DNA of 37,007 nt from DASQHM01 sp035632095 (GTDB lineage Bacteria; Pseudomonadota; Alphaproteobacteria; Ferrovibrionales; Ferrovibrionaceae): NCBI GenBank assembly GCA_035632095.1, contig DASQHM010000003.1:1-37007 (forward strand). Reading direction: 5' to 3'. Below, piece by piece: positions 31,574-37,007 of the stretch; the first letter of the stretch is position 1; each line of letters starts with the position of its first letter. The translations under genes were made by a program, and so were the position numbers. The notes under the pieces were generated by a model. The model had not been told where the DNA came from and ran no database searches. It saw nothing but the letters and a program-made list of their open reading frames with translations.

Positions 31574-31604
31574 CTAATGCATTAGCCGCATTGCATCCAT
31601 GCAA
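31574..31604. promoter_or_regulatory. Two adjacent dyads, candidate operators of divergent oxidoreductase genes
   Basis: CTAATGCATTAG (31574-31585) is a perfect 12-base palindrome, and TTGCATCCATGCAA (31591-31604) has perfect six-base arms around CC. Their centres are 18 bases apart and both contain a TGCAT/ATGCA core. They lie in the 146-base spacer between the quinone-oxidoreductase and LLM monooxygenase genes, 32 bases from the first and 85 from the second. Two similar dyads in such a place fit an operator for a TetR- or MarR-like repressor. No regulator gene is adjacent. Confidence 0.5.
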
Positions 31605-31688
31605 ACGCACGTGCTCCGCATGGCGCGCGCCGTTCATTTCCACTAACGTACGGCGGACCACGCGGATGTCGAGCAGGGGGACGAAGAC

Positions 31689-32927
31689 ATGCGATTTGGT
31701 GTGTTCTACGAGCTGCAATTGCCCAAGCCTTGGGCTCCGGGCGACGAGCAGCGGCTGTTCCACGAGGCGCTCAAGCAGGTCGTGCTCGCGGACGGTCTCG
31801 GCTTCGACTATGCATGGGAGGTGGAGCACCATTTCCTCGATGAATACTCCCACTCGTCCTGCCCAGAGGTGTTCCTCTCCGCGGCGGCCGCTCTCACCAA
31901 GCAGATCAGGCTCGGCCATGGCATCCGGCAGGTGATCCCGAACTACAACCACCCGGCGCGGACGGCGGAAGGGCTCGGGACGCTCGACATCGTCTCCAAC
32001 GGCCGCGTCGATTTCGGCATCGGCGAAGGCGCGACGCGCCTCGAGCTCGGCGGCTTCAAGATACCCGCCAAGGAAAAGCGCGCCATGGCGCTGGAGGCGG
32101 CCGAACAGATCGCCAACATGATGGTGCTGGAACCTTACCCGGGCTTCGAGGGCCGGTATTTCTCCATGCCCTGCCGCAACATCCTGCCGAAGCCCGTGCA
32201 AAAGCCGCACCCGCCCATGTGGATGGCCTGCACCAACCGCGACACCATCAAGATCGCGGCGGCGAACGGCCTCGGCGCCCTGGCCTTCTCGTTCGTCAAC
32301 CCGGAGGAGGCGCGGACCTGGGCGGACATCTACTACGGCATAATCAAGTCTGAGGCCTGCGTGCCGCTCGGGCACACGGTCAACGCCAACATCGCGATGG
32401 TATCGAGCTTCTCGATCCATACCGATCGCGCCGAAGCCATCCGCCGCGGCCACGAGGGTTTCGAATTCTTCGGCTACGCCCTGAACGCGCTGGTCGCGCA
32501 CGACACCGTGCCGGGCCGGACGAACATCTGGGGCGACTATCTCAAGGCCCGCGGCAACCGCACCCAGGAAATCATCGATGCGTCCGAGCGCCTGGAGCGC
32601 CAGGCGTCCGGCATCGGCACGCCCGACGACATGCGTTCGCATTTGCGCGGATTCCAGGAGGCCGGCGTCGATCAGGTGATCTTCCTGCAGCAGGCGGGCC
32701 GCAATCGCCACGACCACATCTGCGAATCGCTCGAACTCTTCGCGGCCTCGGTCATGCCCGACTTCAAGGCGGAAGTCGAAGCACGCGAGGCGCGCAAGCG
32801 GCGTGATCTAGAGCCCTACATTCAGGCGGCGCTGCGGCGCAAGACCTGGATGCGGCCGATGGCCGACGGCGAAGTGCCGGTGGTGCGCGCGTCGGTGGTC
32901 AAGGCGCAAATCAACGCGGCGCGCTGA
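31689..32927 (+). CDS. Luciferase-like (LLM class) flavin-dependent monooxygenase
   Basis: 412 residues, preceded by GGGGGACG. It begins MRFGVFYELQLPKPW and has LGFDYAWEVEHHFLDEYSHSSCPEVFLSAAAALTK, IRLGHGIRQVIPNYNHPARTAEGLGTLDIVSNGRVDFGIGEG, all core motifs of the luciferase-like TIM barrel. It should use reduced flavin from a partner reductase to oxygenate an organic substrate. The FAD monooxygenase gene starts ten bases after its stop, so the two are co-transcribed and likely act in one pathway. Substrate unknown. Confidence 0.92.
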   Translation: MRFGVFYELQLPKPWAPGDEQRLFHEALKQVVLADGLGFDYAWEVEHHFLDEYSHSSCPEVFLSAAAALTKQIRLGHGIRQVIPNYNHPARTAEGLGTLDIVSNGRVDFGIGEGATRLELGGFKIPAKEKRAMALEAAEQIANMMVLEPYPGFEGRYFSMPCRNILPKPVQKPHPPMWMACTNRDTIKIAAANGLGALAFSFVNPEEARTWADIYYGIIKSEACVPLGHTVNANIAMVSSFSIHTDRAEAIRRGHEGFEFFGYALNALVAHDTVPGRTNIWGDYLKARGNRTQEIIDASERLERQASGIGTPDDMRSHLRGFQEAGVDQVIFLQQAGRNRHDHICESLELFAASVMPDFKAEVEAREARKRRDLEPYIQAALRRKTWMRPMADGEVPVVRASVVKAQINAAR

Positions 32928-32937
32928 TCGATCGGCG

Positions 32938-34191
32938 ATGAGCGAATCGTCCGCGCGCGACGTTGCGATCATCGGCGGCGGCATCGCGGGCCTGGCGCTC
33001 GCCCTCAATCTGCACGCGCGCGGATTGCCGTGCCGGATCTATGAGGCCGCGCCCGAGTTCAAGGAGCTCGGCGTCGGCATCACGTTGCTGCCCCACGCCA
33101 TGCGCGAACTCGCCGCGCTCGGCGTCGACGGCGCGCTCAAGGCCGTGGCGATCGAGAATCGCGAAAGCCGGTTTTTCAACCGCTTCGGCCAGCTTATCTA
33201 CAGCGAACCGCGCGGCCGGTTCGCCGGCTATCGGCTGCCGGAGCTCGGCATCCATCGGGCGCAGCTGCACCGTATTCTCCACGATGCGGTCATTGCGCGT
33301 CTCGGCGGCGATCACGTCGTGCTGGATCGCAAATGCACCGGCGTCGAGCAGGACGACGGCGGCATCACCTTGCGGTTCCAGGCAGCGTCGAGCGGCGCCG
33401 TCGCGCCGGCCGTTCGTGCACGAATCGCCGTGGCCTGCGACGGAATCAACTCGACGCTTCGCCGCCAGTTCTATCCGCAGGAAGAGCTAGCCTATGCCGG
33501 CATCAACACCTGGCGCGGCGTCACGCGGCACAAGCCGGTGTTCGACGGCAGGACGTATATGCGGATCGGCTCGATCCGCACCGGCAAGATGGTGATCTAT
33601 CCCATCGTCGACGATCTGGACGGCCAGGGGCTTCAGCTCATCAACTGGGTGGCGGAGCTGCATTCCGAGACGGCGGCGAAGAACGACTGGAACAAACCGG
33701 GCAAGCTTGAGGATGTGCTGCCGATCTTCCGCGACTGGACCTTCGACTGGCTCGACGTGGCGGCGCTGATTCGCGACGCGGACATGATCCTGGAATACCC
33801 GATGGTCGACCGCGATCCGGTGCAGCGCTGGACCTTCGGCCGCGTGACCCTCGCCGGCGATGCGGCGCATCCCATGTATCCGCGCGGATCGAACGGCTCG
33901 GCGCAGGCGCTGATCGACGTGCGCGTGCTGGCGGAAGCGTTGAAGGCTGCGGACGATCCCATTGCGGCGCTGAAGGCCTATGAATCGGCGCGGCTCGAGC
34001 CGACGGCCAGGATCGTCCGCATGAACCGGGAATCGCCGCCGGACGTCATCAACATCAAGGTCGAGGAACTCACCGGCGACAGGCCGTTCACCAACCTCGA
34101 CGATTTCATCTCCCAGGACGAGTTGCGGGCGCTGTCCGACCGTTACAAGGCCGTCGCGGGCTTCGGCGTGACCGACGTGAACTCGCGCTAG
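32938..34191 (+). CDS. FAD-dependent monooxygenase, PhzS-like
   Basis: 417 residues. The N-terminal FAD motif is IIGGGIAGLALALNLHARG (near 11-29), then GVGITLLPHAMREL, and the second FAD motif GRVTLAGDAAHPMYPRGSNGSAQALID. This last segment resembles phenazine hydroxylase PhzS and its relatives (MYPRGSNG). Such class A flavoprotein hydroxylases use NAD(P)H and oxygen to hydroxylate aromatic rings. It is translated right after the LLM monooxygenase and meets a convergent crotonase gene three bases after its stop. Confidence 0.92.
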   Translation: MSESSARDVAIIGGGIAGLALALNLHARGLPCRIYEAAPEFKELGVGITLLPHAMRELAALGVDGALKAVAIENRESRFFNRFGQLIYSEPRGRFAGYRLPELGIHRAQLHRILHDAVIARLGGDHVVLDRKCTGVEQDDGGITLRFQAASSGAVAPAVRARIAVACDGINSTLRRQFYPQEELAYAGINTWRGVTRHKPVFDGRTYMRIGSIRTGKMVIYPIVDDLDGQGLQLINWVAELHSETAAKNDWNKPGKLEDVLPIFRDWTFDWLDVAALIRDADMILEYPMVDRDPVQRWTFGRVTLAGDAAHPMYPRGSNGSAQALIDVRVLAEALKAADDPIAALKAYESARLEPTARIVRMNRESPPDVINIKVEELTGDRPFTNLDDFISQDELRALSDRYKAVAGFGVTDVNSR

Positions 34192-34194
34192 GTT

Positions 34195-34953
34195 CTACCG
34201 CTTTGCGGACTTGGATCTGGCGGTGAAGGCGGCGATGCGCTCTTCCATGTCCGGACCGCGTCCTTCGGAGCGGTAGATCTCGTGCGCCAATCCGGCGCCG
34301 ATGGTCAGGCCGTCGGTCTCGATCATGAGCCGCTTGTTGGCGCGGTGGCTGAACCAGGAATTAGCAAGGATGCCTGCGCAAAGCTCGGCCAGCTTCGCAT
34401 CGAATTCCGCATCCGGCACGCAGATGTTGGCGAGCCCCATGGCTTCGGCCTCGGCACCGGAATAGGTTCGGCAGGTCAACATCATCTCCCGCGCCTTGGC
34501 CGGGCCCACCCGCCGCGGCAGCCGTTGGCTCATGCCCCAAACCGGCGTAAGCGCCCAGCGCGCATGGGTGTCGGCGAACTTGGCCGACGCCGAGGCGACG
34601 ATCAGGTCGCCCGCCAGCGCCAGCTCCAACGCGCCAGTGTAGCAGTGACCATGCACGGCGCTGATGACCGGCTGCGGCAGATCGGCGAGGCGCTCGATCG
34701 TCTCGGCCTGGAAGTTGGGTTTCGGCGGTTTCTCTCCGGCCGCGATGTCCGTCAGGTCGTGCCCGGCCGAAAAACATTTGCCGGCGCCGCGCAGCATCAC
34801 CAGCCCGATCCGGTGCGTTTCGTTCGCGATCCGCTCCACATGCCGGCGAAGCTCCACAAACATCGCGACCGTCAGCGCGTTCAACTTTTCCGGCCGGTTC
34901 AGCGTCAGCGTCGCCAACCCGTCCCGGTCTTCGCGCAGAACCAACCCTTCCAT
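34195..34953 (-). CDS. Enoyl-CoA hydratase/isomerase (crotonase) family protein
   Basis: 252 residues from an ATG preceded by GAGGTGA. It has the CoA-binding and oxyanion-hole motifs of crotonases: AGKCFSAGHDLTDI and HGHCYTGALELALAGDLIVAS. Aligning by eye to rat enoyl-CoA hydratase, the first catalytic Glu (in ALELAL) is kept, but the second one is a His (FADTHARW where FGQPEILL is usual). It may therefore be an isomerase or other crotonase activity rather than a hydratase. Last gene of the acyl-CoA operon, 10 bases after the second crotonase. Confidence 0.9.
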   Translation of the reverse strand: MEGLVLREDRDGLATLTLNRPEKLNALTVAMFVELRRHVERIANETHRIGLVMLRGAGKCFSAGHDLTDIAAGEKPPKPNFQAETIERLADLPQPVISAVHGHCYTGALELALAGDLIVASASAKFADTHARWALTPVWGMSQRLPRRVGPAKAREMMLTCRTYSGAEAEAMGLANICVPDAEFDAKLAELCAGILANSWFSHRANKRLMIETDGLTIGAGLAHEIYRSEGRGPDMEERIAAFTARSKSAKR

Positions 34954-34963
34954 GGCCGTCACC

Positions 34964-35752
34964 TCAACGGCCGGAGAAATTGGGCAACCGCCGCTCGGCC
35001 ATGGCCTTGACGCCCTCCTTGAAGTCGGCTGTCTTCCGCTGCCAATCCTGCTCGACCAATTCGCGTTCGGTGGCGGTTTCGATCGCATCGGCCAAACCGC
35101 GCCGCAACGTCTCGCGCATGGAAAGGATGGCGAGCGGACCGGATTGCGCAATCTCGACGCCCAGCGCCTGCGCCGCCGCGCGCACCTCGGCTTGCGGCAC
35201 CAGCACGTCGGCAAGGCCGATCGCGGCCGCCTCGTCGCCGGCGATGCGGCGGCCGGTGTAGAACAGCAACGCCGCCTTCTGCGGCCCGACGATGCGGGGC
35301 AGGGTGCAGGTCAGCCCGAAGCCGGGATGAAAGCCGAGGCGGCTGAAGTTGGCGCTGAAGCGCGCCTCGGCGCAGGTGACGCGGAAGTCGGCGACCAGGG
35401 CGAGCCCAAGTCCGCCGCCGATGGCCGGGCCATGCACCGCGGCAATGATCGGCTTGCGGGCGCGAAACAGGCGCGCGGCCTCCTTGTAGAGATGCTTCGC
35501 CGCGCCGCCCTCCGCCGCGCTGCCGGTGTCGGGCCGGTTGGAGAAATCGGCTCCGGCGCAAAACGCCTTGCCCGCGGCGGCGAGAACGATGGCGCGGCAT
35601 TCCGGATCGGCGTCGAAGGCGTCGAACGCATCGCCGATCTGGTTGATCAGCGCGTTGTCGAAGAAATTGTTCGGCGGCCGGCGAATCTCGACCGTTCCGA
35701 CGCGATCCTTCAGCTCGACGCCGATATCCTTGTAGCTGCGATGTCCGCTCAT
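34964..35752 (-). CDS. Crotonase-family protein lacking both hydratase glutamates
   Basis: 262 residues, preceded by CGGGAGGAAG. AAGKAFCAGADFSN and HGPAIGGGLGLALVADFRVT give the crotonase fold and oxyanion hole. By eye, the first hydratase Glu is Gly (GGLGLAL where GGCELAM is usual) and the second is Phe (FSANFSRLGFHPG). The protein is thus unlikely to hydrate enoyl-CoA. Hydrolase, decarboxylase or isomerase reactions of this superfamily remain possible. It lies 31 bases after the alpha/beta hydrolase gene on the same strand. Confidence 0.9.
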   Translation of the reverse strand: MSGHRSYKDIGVELKDRVGTVEIRRPPNNFFDNALINQIGDAFDAFDADPECRAIVLAAAGKAFCAGADFSNRPDTGSAAEGGAAKHLYKEAARLFRARKPIIAAVHGPAIGGGLGLALVADFRVTCAEARFSANFSRLGFHPGFGLTCTLPRIVGPQKAALLFYTGRRIAGDEAAAIGLADVLVPQAEVRAAAQALGVEIAQSGPLAILSMRETLRRGLADAIETATERELVEQDWQRKTADFKEGVKAMAERRLPNFSGR

Positions 35753-35783
35753 GCGACTTCCTCCCGTTAATTCGTCGTGATTG

Positions 35784-36545
35784 TCAGGCGAGGGTGCCGA
35801 GGAAACTCGTCACCGCCTTGTTGAAGGCTTCCGGCTGGTCGATGTTCACCGCGTGGCCGGCGTCCGGAACGACCACCTTGAGCGCGCCGGGAATCTTGGC
35901 CGCCATGTAGTCTGAAGCCGCGAGGAAGGGCTTGTCGTCGGCGCCGACGACCACGAGCGAGGGTACCTTGATGTGCGGCAGGGATTCGATGACGCCGGCG
36001 TTGCGCTGCGTCAGCATGCCGCGCGCGGCAAGGGCCAAACCCTTGGCCGATCGATGGGTGCTGGTGGCGCGTTCGGCGCTGGCGGACCGCAGCGAGCTTA
36101 GGCCCTCGGTCTCCAGGCGTTTCGCCGTCTCGAGGGCCCGTTTGTTCCACTCTTCCCGCGCTTCGTCCTTCCGGAAGCCCGGGCCGGTGTCGATGATCAA
36201 CAGGGCCAGAACGCGATCCGGATGAGCCCGATTGAAGGCGAGCGACATGTAGCCGCCAAGGGACAGGCCGCCGATCACGGCCCGCTTGGCGCCGACTGTA
36301 TCCAGCAAAGCCGCCATGTCCGCCACCGTCGCCGCTTCGCTATAGGCCGCCGGGTCGCTCGGATAGTCGCTCTCGCCGTGGCCGCGCATGTCCCAGATGA
36401 CGAGCGTGTGCTTCCGCGACAGCGGCTCGATCTGTCCGCGCCACATCTGCGATGTGGCGGAATAGCCGTGTGTGAGCAGCAACACCGGCCCCTTGCCATG
36501 AACCTCATAGTGGATGTTCACGCCGTCGCGATTGAGTTTCGCCAT
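35784..36545 (-). CDS. Alpha/beta hydrolase
   Basis: 253 residues. LLTHGYSATSQMWRGQI forms the oxyanion region. Catalytic triad candidates are Ser95 (GGLSLGG), an Asp at 203-204 (VVGADDKPF) and His231 (DAGHAVNI). WDMRGHGESDYP is typical of the 3-oxoadipate enol-lactonase / meta-cleavage hydrolase branch. It lies between an acyl-CoA dehydrogenase and two crotonases, which suggests a catabolic ester, lactone or C-C bond hydrolysis. Substrate not determinable. Confidence 0.9.
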   Translation of the reverse strand: MAKLNRDGVNIHYEVHGKGPVLLLTHGYSATSQMWRGQIEPLSRKHTLVIWDMRGHGESDYPSDPAAYSEAATVADMAALLDTVGAKRAVIGGLSLGGYMSLAFNRAHPDRVLALLIIDTGPGFRKDEAREEWNKRALETAKRLETEGLSSLRSASAERATSTHRSAKGLALAARGMLTQRNAGVIESLPHIKVPSLVVVGADDKPFLAASDYMAAKIPGALKVVVPDAGHAVNIDQPEAFNKAVTSFLGTLA

Positions 36546-36567
36546 GTGCTTCCCCTTCCTCTCCGCG

Positions 36568-37007
36568 TCAGTGGCGCAAGCCGAGCAGGTTCCGGGCCAC
36601 GACCCAGCGATGCACCTCGGACGGCCCTTCGTAGATGCGCATGATGCGCACGCGATTGGCCATCTGCTGCAACGGCAGTTCCTTGGTCATGCCCATGGCG
36701 CCGAAGCTCTGCATGGCGTGGTCGATGATGTCCCAGGCCATCTCGGTGGCAAAGACCTTGATCATCGACACTTCGGATCTCGCGTCCTGGCCCTGATCGA
36801 TCTTGCAGGCGGCGTCATAGGTCATCAGCCGGCAAGCGTGCAGGCGGGTGGCGGCATCGGCGATCCACCATTGGATGGCTTGCCGTTCCGAAAGCGGCTT
36901 GCCGAAGGTGACGCGCTGGGGGACGTATTCGCACATCATGTCTAGGGCGCGCTGGCCGAGACCGATGCACCAGGCGGCCATGTGCACGCGCCGGGTCGAG
37001 AGCCGCT
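36568..37007 (-). CDS. Acyl-CoA dehydrogenase, C-terminal part
   Basis: About 146 C-terminal residues, open to the window edge, so the N-terminus is outside. WCIGLGQRALDMMCEYVPQRVTFGKPLSERQAIQWWIADAAT, FATEMAWDIIDHAMQSFGAMGMTKELPLQQMANRVRIMRIYEGPSEVHRW are the classical C-terminal helices, with the FAD-binding QSFGAMGM and the closing YEGPSEVHR motif. It oxidises acyl-CoA to enoyl-CoA using FAD. It would be the upstream gene of the acyl-CoA operon with the hydrolase and crotonases, 22 bases before the hydrolase. Confidence 0.95.
   Translation of the reverse strand, partial: RLSTRRVHMAAWCIGLGQRALDMMCEYVPQRVTFGKPLSERQAIQWWIADAATRLHACRLMTYDAACKIDQGQDARSEVSMIKVFATEMAWDIIDHAMQSFGAMGMTKELPLQQMANRVRIMRIYEGPSEVHRWVVARNLLGLRH

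Noticed and set aside
1..37007. CRISPR arrays, insertion sequences, tRNA or rRNA genes, phage genes
   Set aside because: No spaced direct repeats, transposase motifs, cloverleaf-like segments or rRNA signatures were seen when reading both strands.

Overview
The window is GC-rich, densely packed chromosomal DNA, most likely from an alphaproteobacterium of the Rhizobiales/Rhodospirillales type. The grounds are the gene content (Liv-type ABC transporter, TauD/TfdA dioxygenases, ACMSD-like amidohydrolases, luciferase-like monooxygenases, crotonases), the frequent ATGA overlaps and a FixK/FNR-like box. No rRNA, tRNA, CRISPR array, insertion sequence or phage gene was seen. No gene-free stretch exceeds about 270 bases.

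Region 1 (1-4235, minus strand) starts with the 5' part of a luciferase-like oxidoreductase gene. The rest is a run of seven same-strand genes that I read as one unusual locus. Three tiny proteins come first: two with a single membrane segment and one with a Tat-like N-terminus. Four proteins follow whose N-terminal CheY-like domains all lack the phosphorylation machinery: Ser or Ala replaces the acceptor Asp, in an L-[SA]-G motif, and an E-[QR]-[PL]-W motif replaces the Lys-Pro-Phe motif in three of them. One of these pseudo-receivers is joined through a membrane segment to an RlpA-type double-psi beta-barrel. Another is joined to a sigma54-activator-like AAA+ domain with no GAFTGA loop, an altered Walker B and no visible HTH. 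This is the best candidate for an undescribed system.

Region 2 (4236-12613, plus strand) is a complete kdp potassium-uptake locus: a 27-residue membrane peptide, kdpF, kdpA, kdpB, kdpC, then kdpD and kdpE. The divergent spacer holds a FixK/FNR-like site with a plausible -10 box placed for the kdp direction. A 35-base near-perfect palindrome separates kdpC from kdpD.

Region 3 (12703-20463) holds a TfdA-like dioxygenase, a D-2-hydroxyacid dehydrogenase overlapping an N-acyl-D-amino-acid deacylase-like gene, and a thiolase followed by a second TauD-family dioxygenase. A secreted six-cysteine protein, a BON-domain lipoprotein and a divergent MlaC-like periplasmic protein follow.

Region 4 (20541-31542) has an amidohydrolase/SDR/amidohydrolase group on the plus strand. 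On the minus strand is a livKGFHM-type ABC importer operon ending in an aspartate-dehydrogenase-like gene. A serine beta-lactamase-fold hydrolase and a quinone-oxidoreductase-like gene follow.

Region 5 (31689-37007) pairs a luciferase-like monooxygenase with a PhzS-like FAD monooxygenase. A convergent operon carries an acyl-CoA dehydrogenase (cut by the window edge), an alpha/beta hydrolase and two crotonases with altered catalytic residues. Regions 3-5 look like catabolism of imported organic acids, aromatics or amino-acid derivatives. The substrates cannot be read from the sequence.
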